Assembly (NCBI GenBank): GCA_009720755.1 | Contig: WNKV01000013.1 | Span: 104,333 to 168,332 of the forward strand | Source: Rhodoplanes serenus | Lineage (GTDB): Bacteria > Pseudomonadota > Alphaproteobacteria > Rhizobiales > Xanthobacteraceae | Length of the DNA: 64,000 bases | Direction: 5' to 3' | Part shown: positions 42,758 to 50,701 of the stretch, in pieces | How the letters are laid out: each line of letters opens with the position of its first letter | Numbering within the stretch: position 1 is the first letter of the stretch | Notes under the pieces: model-generated | The model's input: the letters and a program-made list of their open reading frames with translations, nothing else | Database searches by the model: none | Told to the model about the DNA's origin: nothing | Position numbers and translations under genes: made by a program

Positions 42758-44469
42758 TGGGGCAGGGCTTCCATGGGAACACGAACGGTGGCCAGCGTCG
42801 ACCGGCCGGGCTGGCTGGTCATGGTGACGCCGTGGGACTCGCCGTAGCGGTTCTTGATCCGCCGATCGACGATGTTCATGCCGAGCCCGTCGCGGTCCGG
42901 CTTGGGCTCGAAGCGGCCGGCATTGTCCTCGACCTCCAGCACGAGAGCATCGTCCTGCCGCCGCGCCCGGATGGCGATGTGGCCGGCTGTCAGCATCTGC
43001 GAGGTGCCGTGCTTGATGGCGTTCTCGACGAGCGGTTGCAGCGTGAAGGCCGGCACGCGCACCGACATCAGGTCGTCGGGGATGTCGATGTCGACGGTGA
43101 GGCGATCCGAGAAGCGGGCGAGCTGGATGCCGAGATAGGCCCGGATGTGGTCGATCTCCTCGAACAGGGTCACGTCCTCGGTCGGTCGCTTGAGGTTCTT
43201 GCGCAGATAGGTCGACAGGTCGCGGATCAGCTCGCGCGCCTTGCCGACATCGTCGTGGGTGACCGACAGGATGGTGTTGAGCGCGTTGAACAGGAAGTGG
43301 GGGTTGATCTGCGCCTGTAGCAATTTCAGCTCCGATTGCAGCAGCAGGCTCTTCTGCCGCTCGTAGCGACCCGCCAGGATCTGGCTGGACAGGAGCTTGG
43401 CGATCCCTTCTCCGAGCGTCCGGTTGATGGTGGAGAACAGGCGCGTCTTCGGCTCGTACAGCTTGATGGTTCCGATCACCCGCCCGTCCTCGCCGGCGAG
43501 CGGGATGACCAGCGAGGAGCCGAGGCGGCAGTGCGGATCGATCGAGCACTGATACGGCACCTCGTTGCCGTCGGCGAAGAACACCTCGTTGTTGGCGATG
43601 GCGGCGTGGGTGTGGGGCGAGGTGATCGACGTGCCCGGCAGGTGGTGGTCGTCGCCGATTCCGATGAAGGCGAGAATCTTCTCGCAGTCGGTGATGGCCA
43701 CGGCGCCGACGCCGGTCTGATCGTACAGGATGCGGGCGACCCGCATGCTGTTCTCTTGATCGAACCCGTGCCGCAGGACGCCGTCGGCATGCGCGGCGAT
43801 CTCGAGGGCCTTGGCCGAGAAGGCGCGCGACTGATGCTCGATCCGGTCGCGGCGGTCGTTGAGGATCTCCATGAAGACGGCGGCCCCCAGGGTGTTGGCG
43901 ATCAGCATCGGCAAGGCGATCAGCGACACGATGTGCAGCGCCTCGTCGAACGGGCGGGCGAGCGCCAGATCGATGCCGAGCTCGATCACCACGCCGATGA
44001 AGGTGACGGTGGCGGCCAGCAGCGGGCTGAACAGCATCCGGACCTGGCCGGAGCGGATCAGGTAGCGGTGGGTGAAGCCGCCGAGCAGGCCCTGGGCGAT
44101 GATGTCGAGGGCGGCGGGAAGTGCGAAGGAGCCGCCGAGCTGGTAGCGGTGGAGGCCGCCGGTGATCCCGACCGCCAGCCCGACCCATGGGCCGCCGAGC
44201 AACCCGCCGATGACGGCGCCGATGGCCGGGGTGTTGGCGATCGCATTGGCGCTCACGACCGGGAGGCCGAGCAGCGTCCCCATGATGCAGAACAGCGAGA
44301 AGATCACGTAGCAGGCGAGCCGGTGCGGCCAGCGGATCGTCGCCCGCGTCAGTGGTATGAAGAGGCGGGTGCGGCTGAGCAGATAGGCGACGGCCAGGTA
44401 GATGGCCATCTGTTGCAGAAGTGCGAGCGACAAGGCGGTGATCGCCTGCAAGTTCATCGGGGCGTCCAT
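42742..44469 (-). CDS. btsS: LytS-type sensor histidine kinase, BtsS (YehU)-like pyruvate sensor
   Basis: This 575-residue kinase has a 5TM-5TMR_LYT membrane domain (~1-200, with GLPVVSANAIANTPAIGAVI and GGLLGGPWVGLAVGITGGLH), a GAF domain (~220-355), and a LytS-type kinase core. The core shows LLLQSELKLLQAQINPHFLF with the phosphoacceptor His, then FTLQPLVENAIKHGTSQ and DGLGMNIVDRRIKNRY. Similarity to E. coli BtsS, a high-affinity extracellular pyruvate receptor, is strong over the kinase core. ATG 44469 is the first start; ATG 44457 is possible. Three 14-bp tandem repeats lie upstream (44545-44586), which could be autoregulatory. Confidence 0.92.
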   Translation of the reverse strand: MDAPMNLQAITALSLALLQQMAIYLAVAYLLSRTRLFIPLTRATIRWPHRLACYVIFSLFCIMGTLLGLPVVSANAIANTPAIGAVIGGLLGGPWVGLAVGITGGLHRYQLGGSFALPAALDIIAQGLLGGFTHRYLIRSGQVRMLFSPLLAATVTFIGVVIELGIDLALARPFDEALHIVSLIALPMLIANTLGAAVFMEILNDRRDRIEHQSRAFSAKALEIAAHADGVLRHGFDQENSMRVARILYDQTGVGAVAITDCEKILAFIGIGDDHHLPGTSITSPHTHAAIANNEVFFADGNEVPYQCSIDPHCRLGSSLVIPLAGEDGRVIGTIKLYEPKTRLFSTINRTLGEGIAKLLSSQILAGRYERQKSLLLQSELKLLQAQINPHFLFNALNTILSVTHDDVGKARELIRDLSTYLRKNLKRPTEDVTLFEEIDHIRAYLGIQLARFSDRLTVDIDIPDDLMSVRVPAFTLQPLVENAIKHGTSQMLTAGHIAIRARRQDDALVLEVEDNAGRFEPKPDRDGLGMNIVDRRIKNRYGESHGVTMTSQPGRSTLATVRVPMEALPQCSPS

Positions 44470-44544
44470 CGAATCGGCGGCCGCTCGGCCTGCGGCCGAC
44501 GGTGCTCGCCAGGAGGCGGGGCGATGCCGACGCCTCGTGGTCTT

Positions 44545-44586
44545 ATAGCGGCTCGATCATAACGGCTCGATCATAGCGGCTTCGAG
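44545..44586 (-). promoter_or_regulatory. Three tandem 14-bp repeats upstream of btsS, candidate BtsR binding sites
   Basis: On the plus strand the units ATAGCGGCTCGATC (44545-44558), ATAACGGCTCGATC (44559-44572) and ATAGCGGCTTCGAG (44573-44586) follow without gaps. Read on the minus strand they give GCCGCTAT/GCCGTTAT cores resembling the E. coli BtsR half-site ACC(G/A)CT(C/T)A. They lie 76-117 bp before the btsS ATG. The repeats are seen; regulator binding is inferred, and the 14-bp period differs from the ~21-bp period of known LytTR sites. Confidence 0.5.
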
Positions 44587-44738
44587 CGCGCATCGCGCTC
44601 GGAATCCGGGTGGTGGACGATCGGCTCCCGGCGCGCCTGCGCATCACGCTCGGGCCGATCGGAGGCGCACCGGCCCCCACGCGCTGCAAGGACCCGCCGC
44701 GCGTGCGCGTTGCACACGCGCCGGGCACACGCGCCGGC

Positions 44739-46151
44739 TCACGGAGCCCAACGGACGGCCTCCACCGCCGGCTCGGCCTCGTCGGCACCGGGCGGAGGAG
44801 CGATCTTGAGCGCCAGGCCGCCGCACGAGGTCTCGCGGTACTTGGGGCTCATGTCCTTGCCGATCTCGAACATCACCTCGATGACCTTGTCGAGCGGCAC
44901 CAGCGGCTGGCTCACCCGGCTGAGCGCCATGCGGGCCGCATTGATGGCCTTGATGGCGCCCATGGCGTTGCGCTCGACGCAGGGGATCTGCACCTGGCCG
45001 CCGACCGGATCGCAGGTGAGGCCGAGATTGTGCTCCATCGCCACCTCGGCCGCGATGCACACCTGCTCGGGCGTGGCGCCCAACAGCTCGGCGAGGCCCG
45101 CCGCCGCCATCGAGCAAGCGACGCCGACCTCGCCCTGGCAGCCGACCTCGGCGCCGGAGATCGACGCGTTCATCTTGAACAGCGCCCCGATGGCGGCCGA
45201 GGCCATGAAGAAGCGAAGGCAGGCGTCGTCGTCGACGGTCTTCACGAAGTGATTGTAGTAGGCCAGCACCGCCGGAACGATGCCGCAGGCCCCGTTGGTG
45301 GGCGCCGTCACCACCCGCCCGCCGGCGGCGTTCTCCTCCGAGACCGCCAGCGCGAACATGTTGACCCAGTCGATGACGTTCATCGGATCGCGGCTCAGCG
45401 CTTCCGACGAGACCAAGCGCCGGCGCAGCGCCGCCGCCCGCCGCGGCACCCGGAACGGCCCCGGAAGCACGCCCTCGGTCTTCATGCCGCGGTCCATGCA
45501 CTGGCGCATCTTGAGCCAGACATCGGCGAAATAGGCATAAATCTCCTGCTCGGTATGCAGGGCGAGCTCGTTCTTCAGCACGAGCCCGGACAGCGAGAGG
45601 CCGGTGCGCCGGCAATGCGCCAGCAGCTCGGCCGCGGTCGCATAGGGGTAGGGCACGGGCGACGCGAGGGCGCCGGCGGGCTGCTCGCCATCCTCGATGA
45701 TGAAGCCGCCGCCGATCGAGTAGTAGCACTTCTCCAGCAGCAGGCGATCGCCCGCGAAGGCGCGCAGCCGCAGTCCGTTCTCGTGCCGCGGCAGGTTGGA
45801 GCGGTGAAACGTCAGGGCCTGCTCCGGAAAGCCGATCTCCGGGCCGTCGGCGCCGCCGAGGCGCAGCCGCCGGGTATTGCGGACCTTCTGGACGAGACCC
45901 GCGATGGCGTCGACCGCGACCGTCTCGGGCCGCTCGCCCATGATGCCGAGAATGAGCGCGACGTCGGTGAGATGGCCTCGCCCGGTCAGCGCCAGCGAGC
46001 CGTAGACGTCGATGTCGAGCGCGGTGACGTCGGCGAGCAGGTTGCTGCGGGTGAGCTCGTCGACGAAGCGATTGGCCGCCTTCATCGGACCGATGGTGTG
46101 CGAGCTCGATGGGCCGATCCCGACCTTGTAGAGATCGAACATGCTGATCAT
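44739..46151 (-). CDS. sdaA: L-serine ammonia-lyase (iron-sulfur L-serine dehydratase), copy 2
   Basis: The 470-residue enzyme has the same domains and cluster motifs as copy 1: [80 protein letters not shown] and [14 protein letters not shown]. An AGGAA site precedes ATG 46151. It lies 75 bp downstream of the serine transporter and upstream of btsS on the same strand, so it is the copy most directly tied to serine uptake and pyruvate sensing. The beta domain differs more from copy 1 than the alpha domain. Confidence 0.95.
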   Translation of the reverse strand: MISMFDLYKVGIGPSSSHTIGPMKAANRFVDELTRSNLLADVTALDIDVYGSLALTGRGHLTDVALILGIMGERPETVAVDAIAGLVQKVRNTRRLRLGGADGPEIGFPEQALTFHRSNLPRHENGLRLRAFAGDRLLLEKCYYSIGGGFIIEDGEQPAGALASPVPYPYATAAELLAHCRRTGLSLSGLVLKNELALHTEQEIYAYFADVWLKMRQCMDRGMKTEGVLPGPFRVPRRAAALRRRLVSSEALSRDPMNVIDWVNMFALAVSEENAAGGRVVTAPTNGACGIVPAVLAYYNHFVKTVDDDACLRFFMASAAIGALFKMNASISGAEVGCQGEVGVACSMAAAGLAELLGATPEQVCIAAEVAMEHNLGLTCDPVGGQVQIPCVERNAMGAIKAINAARMALSRVSQPLVPLDKVIEVMFEIGKDMSPKYRETSCGGLALKIAPPPGADEAEPAVEAVRWAP

Positions 46152-46185
46152 GACCGAAGTTCCTTTCCGGAGCTGGGGTCTGCGC

Positions 46186-46212
46186 GGCCTCCCGATCGGT
46201 GATCGGAAGGCC
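46186..46212 (-). other. Intercistronic hairpin between serine transporter and sdaA genes
   Basis: GGCCTCCCGATC (46186-46197) pairs with GATCGGAAGGCC (46201-46212) with one mismatch and a 3-base loop. It has no T run in the transcript direction, so it is more likely an mRNA-stabilising or partial attenuation structure than a terminator. Confidence 0.45.
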
Positions 46213-46226
46213 GTGCGGTGCGGGTC

Positions 46227-47501
46227 TCAGAGGCTGAGCAGGGAGTAGAAGATCGCCGAGATCGCCACGGCGCCGAGGAAGAGGACGAGCACGTTGCTCG
46301 GCCGGCCGGCGTACTTGCGCATCGTCGGGACCTTGTTGATCGCGTACATCGGCATGATGAACAGCAGCGCGGCGATCACCGGGCCGCAGAGCGACTCGAT
46401 CATGCCCAGGATGCTGGGGTTGAGCGTGGCGACGATCCAGACGGCGGCGAACATGAAGGCCGCGCTGATGGCGTTGAGCAGGCGAGTCGGGGCGGTCTTG
46501 CCACGGCCGGCGAGCTGCTGGCTGATCAGGCCGTTGAGACCTTCGCGGGCGCCCAGATAGTGGCCGAGGAAGCTCTTGGCCATGGCCACGAAGGCGACCG
46601 TGGGAGCCAGGTAGGCCATGAACGGATTGTCGAACTTGTTGCCGAGGAACGACAGGATGGAGACGTTCTGAGCCTTGGCGGCGCCCATCTCGGCCGGCGA
46701 CAGCGCGAAGACGCAGCTGAAGACGAAGAACATGACGACCACGACCATCAGCAGCGCGGCATATTTCTCGATGCGGCTCGCCTTGGGCTCGGCATCGGGG
46801 CCGTAGTGCTCGTGCTGGGCGACGGCGAAGCGCGAGATCACCGGGGAGTGGTTGAAGGAGAAGACCAGCACCGGAATGCTCAGCCACAGCGTCAGGCTGA
46901 AGTTCGCGGGCGACGCATCTTGGAAGACGGCGCCGTTCCATTGCGGCACCAGATAGAGCGCGAAGCCGATCAGAACGGCGATGAAGGGATAGACCAGCCA
47001 GCCCATCACGCGCACCACCACCTGCTCGCCGAGCATGACGATGGCGAACAGTCCGGCGGTGAGCACCAGCGCCAGCAGGGCGCGGGGCGGCGGCGCCATG
47101 CCGATCTGGTTGATCATCAGGGCTTCGACCGTGTTGGTCAGCCCGACGCCGTAGAGCAGCAGGATCGGCAGGATGGTGAAGAAGTACAGCAACGTGATCA
47201 GCTTGCCGGCGGTGACGCCGAAATGCTCGCCGACCACCTCGGTGATGTCGCTGCCCGGCTTGGACGACGACAGCACGAAGCGGATGAGGCCGCGGTGGGC
47301 CAGGTAGGTCATCGGGAACGCCAGCACGGCCATGATCAACAGCGGCCAGATGCCGCCGATGCCGGCGTTGATCGGCAGGAACAGCGAGCCGGCGCCGATC
47401 GCGGTGGCGAACAGCCCGAGCACCCAGGTGGTGTCGTGCCGGCTCCAGGTCGGCGCCGATGCGCGCCGCAAGCCAACGTCTGCAATCGTTTCGAAACTCA
47501 T
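46227..47501 (-). CDS. HAAAP-family serine (serine/threonine) transporter, SdaC-like
   Basis: ATG 47501 follows AGGAGGAT; 424 residues. About 11 membrane helices begin with WVLGLFATAIGAGSLFLPIN, a signature of the hydroxy/aromatic amino acid permease (HAAAP) family. FPMTYLAHRGLIRFVLSSSK, FSFNHSPVISRFAVAQHEHY and the final NVLVLFLGAVAISAIFYSLL agree with the SdaC/STP serine permeases. It imports serine by proton symport across the inner membrane. Immediately downstream is an L-serine dehydratase and then btsSR, forming an uptake-degradation-sensing unit. Confidence 0.9.
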   Translation of the reverse strand: MSFETIADVGLRRASAPTWSRHDTTWVLGLFATAIGAGSLFLPINAGIGGIWPLLIMAVLAFPMTYLAHRGLIRFVLSSSKPGSDITEVVGEHFGVTAGKLITLLYFFTILPILLLYGVGLTNTVEALMINQIGMAPPPRALLALVLTAGLFAIVMLGEQVVVRVMGWLVYPFIAVLIGFALYLVPQWNGAVFQDASPANFSLTLWLSIPVLVFSFNHSPVISRFAVAQHEHYGPDAEPKASRIEKYAALLMVVVVMFFVFSCVFALSPAEMGAAKAQNVSILSFLGNKFDNPFMAYLAPTVAFVAMAKSFLGHYLGAREGLNGLISQQLAGRGKTAPTRLLNAISAAFMFAAVWIVATLNPSILGMIESLCGPVIAALLFIMPMYAINKVPTMRKYAGRPSNVLVLFLGAVAISAIFYSLLSL

Positions 47502-47575
47502 CGCAACATCCTCCTGTGACGGCGAGATCGGGAGGACGCTAGCGAGGCGGTTCCGGTCGATGGTGGGGTATCTCC

Positions 47576-47603
47576 GGAGCGGCGACATAGCGGTGCGAGC
47601 GGT
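47576..47603 (-). promoter_or_regulatory. Clustered CCGCT half-sites upstream of the serine transporter, possible BtsR region
   Basis: On the minus strand ACCGCTCG (47596-47603), ACCGCTAT (47587-47594) and GCCGCTCC (47576-47583) occur as direct repeats pointing to the transporter gene. The E. coli BtsR half-site is ACC(G/A)CT(C/T)A. The first and third copies are 20 bp apart, near the LytTR period. In so GC-rich a genome chance matches are likely, so confidence is low. Confidence 0.35.
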
Positions 47604-47908
47604 CGATCGGGCCGCCGAGCGGCGGCCGCACGAGCCCCCGAAAGGCGCGATCGTGCCGTCACGCGGCCGGCGGAGCGGATTCGGCCGAATCACGGCTCCG
47701 TCGCGGCCGGGTCGTATCGGTCACGGTTCTGGCCCGGCGCTCGGGTGGCGGTGCTCGTGGGGCGGTACTCGCGTGGCGGCGAGCGTGCGGCTCGCGGCAG
47801 GCGCGACGATGACGGCCAGCGAGAATCGCCACGGGGCCGAATGCTGACGGACTTCGATGGGTGTTGCCGCGGCGGACGCCGGGAGCAGTTCCCAACGTGA
47901 CGACAGAT

Positions 47909-47932
47909 GAGTGGCTCCCCGGGCCGGATTCG
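47909..47932 (+). repeat. Exact 24-bp copy of tRNA-Asn 3' end (candidate attachment-site remnant)
   Basis: These 24 bases are identical, in the same orientation, to 55975-55998. The latter covers the last 21 bases of tRNA-Asn (CCA end, acceptor strand and part of the T arm) and 3 flanking bases. Identity stops abruptly on both sides. A duplicated tRNA 3' end facing the intact gene is the usual mark of site-specific integration. Confidence 0.7.
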
Positions 47933-48062
47933 GCCACCCGCCGATATTCCACCGGACGGGCTTCTCGCCGAGCGCTTTCGCCTCGACCAACATCCGCAGC
48001 TCGTCGGCGCGGCGCTCCCCACGGTGCTCGCTTGACTCCGGTCGAAGGGCGAGGCTTCATGA

Positions 48063-48077
48063 GAACAAAAAAAGAAC
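48063..48077 (+). promoter_or_regulatory. LexA (SOS) box upstream of imuA-imuB-dnaE2
   Basis: GAAC-AAAAAAA-GAAC (48063-48066, 7-base spacer, 48074-48077) is an exact match to the alphaproteobacterial LexA operator GAAC-N7-GAAC. It lies 52 bp before the imuA ATG. SOS control of this cassette is well established in Caulobacter and other Alphaproteobacteria. Confidence 0.9.
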
Positions 48078-48129
48078 AATCAGGTTGTCCAACCGGCCGG
48101 AGCAGACCGGAGTGGCCCAGGAGTGATCC

Positions 48130-49230
48130 ATGCGTGCGTCGCCATCATCCGTGCCGGGATCGACGGACGGACCCGGGAGTCTGCCCGATGTCCCGCTTCC
48201 CGCGACGCCACGGGCTTTGTCGTCGCCCCGGGTGGTGCTGTCGCCTCGGGCGGTGCTGTCGCGGCTCCTCGCGGCCGGCCTGCCGGTATCGGCCGGGCTG
48301 CCGGCCGGCCGGCCGGGGTCGACCGGATCTTGGGTGGCGCCTGGGGCGTCCGACCCCGGCGTGGCTGCTTCCTTCCAGCCGGCACTCGCGTTCCCCCGGC
48401 CGGCCGTCGCGCGGGCGAGCCCCGGTGCCGCCGCGGTGGCCGGTCCGCTCGCCCGGGAGACGGCCGGGCTGTTCGCCCTCGGCGATCCGACCCTCGACGA
48501 TCGCCTGGGCGGCGGTCTGCCGCGCGCCGCTCTGCACGAGGTCTACGCGGCTGCCGACGCCGACATCCCGGCGGCGACCGGCTTCGCGGCGGCGCTCGCC
48601 CTGCGTGCGGTGGCGACAGGACCCGCGGCGGGCCGGACCGCCGGGCGGGTCGGGGCAGGGCGGCTCGTCGTCTGGGTCCGGCAGGACGTCCTCGACCTAG
48701 AGGCCGGCGGAGTCTACGCCCCCGGCCTCGCCGAGCTCGGCCTCGATCCCGCCGACCTCGTGTTGGTGCGTGGCCGCACCGTCCGCGACGTGCTGCGGGC
48801 GGGGGTCGATGCGGCCCGCTGCGGTGGCGTCGGGGCGGTGCTGATCGAGGCATGGGGCGAGGCGCGGGCGCTCGACCTCACCGCCACCCGTCGCCTGCTG
48901 CTCGCCGCCCAGGCGTCCGGTGCCCCGACCCTGCTGCTGCGGGCCGGGGCGGAGCCGGCCCCGAGCGCCGCCTGGACCCGCTGGCGGGTGCGCGCCGCCC
49001 CGTCGCGGGCGCTCGCCGCGGCGGCGCCCGGCTGTCCGGCCTTCGCGCTGACGCTGCTGCGTCACCGCGAGGGCATCGCCCCGCACGACTGGCGCGTGGA
49101 GTGGAACCGTGACCGGAGATGCTTCCAGGAGCCGCCGCCGCGGCGGGACGCGCCGCTATCTCGCCCTGTGGCTGCCGTTCCTGCCGACCGACCGGCTGCG
49201 GCGGGGGCCGGCCTCCGCCGTGCCGGCTGA
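48130..49230 (+). CDS. imuA: ImuA-family protein of the SOS mutasome (SulA/RecA-like)
   Basis: The 366-residue protein is a RecA/SulA-superfamily ImuA. The recognisable core begins near residue 112 (LFALGDPTLDDRLGGGLPRA ALHE) and includes LVVWVRQDVLDLEAGGVYAP GLAELGLDPADL and RTVRDVLRAGVDAARCGGVG. The first ~110 residues are a low-complexity Pro/Ala/Ser stretch, so a later start is possible. ImuA, with ImuB, brings DnaE2 to damaged DNA for mutagenic bypass. Its end overlaps the imuB start by 122 bp, which is unusually long. LexA controls the operon. Confidence 0.88.
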   Translation: MRASPSSVPGSTDGPGSLPDVPLPATPRALSSPRVVLSPRAVLSRLLAAGLPVSAGLPAGRPGSTGSWVAPGASDPGVAASFQPALAFPRPAVARASPGAAAVAGPLARETAGLFALGDPTLDDRLGGGLPRAALHEVYAAADADIPAATGFAAALALRAVATGPAAGRTAGRVGAGRLVVWVRQDVLDLEAGGVYAPGLAELGLDPADLVLVRGRTVRDVLRAGVDAARCGGVGAVLIEAWGEARALDLTATRRLLLAAQASGAPTLLLRAGAEPAPSAAWTRWRVRAAPSRALAAAAPGCPAFALTLLRHREGIAPHDWRVEWNRDRRCFQEPPPRRDAPLSRPVAAVPADRPAAAGAGLRRAG

Positions 49231-50701
49231 GACGCCGCTGGCGGTGGTCGAGACGGAGCGCGGCGCCTTGCGTCTGGTGGCGGTCGACCCGGCCGCGGCG
49301 GCGCTCGGGCTCGCCCCCGGCCTGACGCTCGCCGACGCTCGGGCCCGGCTGCCCGACCTGGTGGCACGGCCGGCGGCGCCGGCCGCCGATGCCGCGGTCC
49401 TGCTGCGGCTCGCCGCGCTGTGCGATCGCTTCACCCCGCTGGTCGCCGTCGATCCGCCGGACGGTCTGGTGCTCGACGTCACCGGCTGCGCCCATCTGTT
49501 CGGCGGGGAGGACGGCCTGCGCGACGACGCCCGCGGGCTGCTCGCCCGGCACGGCTTCATGGTGCGGGCGACGCTCGCCGGCACTCCCGATACGGCGCGG
49601 GCGCTCGCCCGCTTCGCCCGCGTCGCGATCGTGCCGCCCGGGCAGGACGAGCGCCACGCCCGCGCCCTGCCGGTGGCGGCGCTCGGCGCCGGGCCGGAGG
49701 TCGCCCTGGCGCTCGGCCGGGCCGGGCTGCGCAGCCTCGGGGATCTGGCCGACCGCTCCTCCACCATCCTGGCGGCCCGTTTCGGCGAGGCGACGACCCG
49801 CCGGCTCGCCCGCATCCTCGGCCGCGAGGACGTCCGCATCACGCCGCTGCGGCCGCCGCCGGACTGCTGGGCGGAGCGGCGTTGCGCCGAGCCGCTGACC
49901 CATCTGGACGGCGCCCTGGCGGCGCTCGGGGAGCTGATCGACGACATCGTGGCCCGGCTGGAGGCGGACGGCGCCGGCGGTCGCCGCTTCGAGGCGAGCT
50001 TCTTCCGCACCGATGGGGCGGTGCGCCGCGTCGCCGTGGAGACCGGCCGGCCGCTGCGCGACGCCGGGGCGATCCGCCGTCTGTTCCGGGAGCGCTGCGA
50101 CGCGCTCGCCGACCCGCTCGATCCCGGCTTCGGCTTCGACCTGCTGCGCCTCGCCGTGCCGGTGGCCGAGCCGCTCGACACCCCGCAGCTTCGCCTCGAT
50201 GGAGGGGCCGAGCAGGACGACGCCGCCGCCGACTTGATCGACCGGCTCGGCGCCCGGCTCGGCCCCGACCGGGTGCTTCGCTTCGCGGCCCGCGACACCC
50301 ATCGGCCCGAGCGCGCCGCCGTGGCGGTGCCGGCGATCGGGGCGGCGGCCGCCGCCGATGCCGCCGCCGCCGATGCCGCCATCTGGGCGCCCGAGCCGGG
50401 TGAGCCGCCGCGTCGGCCGCTCCAGATGTTCGATCCGCCGCAGCCCATCGAGGTGATGGCCGAGACCCCGGACGGGCCGCCGCTGCGCTTCCGCTGGCGG
50501 CGCGTGCTGCACGAGGTGGCGCTCGCCGAAGGACCGGAGCGCATCGCCCCCGAATGGTGGCGGCGCGATGCCGATCCGGCGGCCCGCGACTACTACCGCA
50601 TCGAGGACCGCGAGGGCCGCCGCTTCTGGGTGTTTCGCCGCGGCCTCTACGGCGACGCGCCGGAGCCGCCGCGCTGGTTCCTGCACGGACTGTTCGCGTG
50701 A
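49109..50701 (+). CDS. imuB: ImuB, Y-family polymerase-like mutasome protein
   Basis: The 530-residue protein begins at GTG 49109; no ATG is available before the conserved RRYLALWLPFLPTDRLRR. The Y-family fold follows: LDVTGCAHLFGGEDGLRDDA palm segment, a helix-hairpin-helix at GLRSLGDLADRS, and a little-finger-like region (FFRTDGAVRRVAVETGRPL). A C-terminal extension (LRFRWRRVLHEVALAEGPER onwards to WFLHGLFA) is typical. ImuB proteins are catalytically inactive and act as a hub linking ImuA, DnaE2 and the beta clamp. Its stop overlaps the dnaE2 start by one base (TGATG). Confidence 0.92.
   Translation: MTGDASRSRRRGGTRRYLALWLPFLPTDRLRRGPASAVPAETPLAVVETERGALRLVAVDPAAAALGLAPGLTLADARARLPDLVARPAAPAADAAVLLRLAALCDRFTPLVAVDPPDGLVLDVTGCAHLFGGEDGLRDDARGLLARHGFMVRATLAGTPDTARALARFARVAIVPPGQDERHARALPVAALGAGPEVALALGRAGLRSLGDLADRSSTILAARFGEATTRRLARILGREDVRITPLRPPPDCWAERRCAEPLTHLDGALAALGELIDDIVARLEADGAGGRRFEASFFRTDGAVRRVAVETGRPLRDAGAIRRLFRERCDALADPLDPGFGFDLLRLAVPVAEPLDTPQLRLDGGAEQDDAAADLIDRLGARLGPDRVLRFAARDTHRPERAAVAVPAIGAAAAADAAAADAAIWAPEPGEPPRRPLQMFDPPQPIEVMAETPDGPPLRFRWRRVLHEVALAEGPERIAPEWWRRDADPAARDYYRIEDREGRRFWVFRRGLYGDAPEPPRWFLHGLFA

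Larger units (their letters stand above)
47502..48129. other. 628-bp divergent intergenic region between serine transporter and imuA
   Basis: I support no gene here. The left part should hold the serine transporter promoter and contains clustered CCGCT motifs (47576-47603). The middle holds an exact 24-bp copy of the tRNA-Asn 3' end (47909-47932). The right part has a LexA box (48063-48077). Short open frames are unsupported by starts or composition. Confidence 0.6.

Noticed and set aside
44644..46941. A 765-codon minus-strand frame overlapping sdaA copy 2 and the transporter
   Set aside because: Both real genes lie in other frames with clear motifs; this is a frame shadow.
47933..47990. Degraded tRNA-Asn pseudogene continuing from the 24-bp copy
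   Set aside because: Similarity to tRNA-Asn stops at the T arm; the anticodon and D-arm parts are absent.
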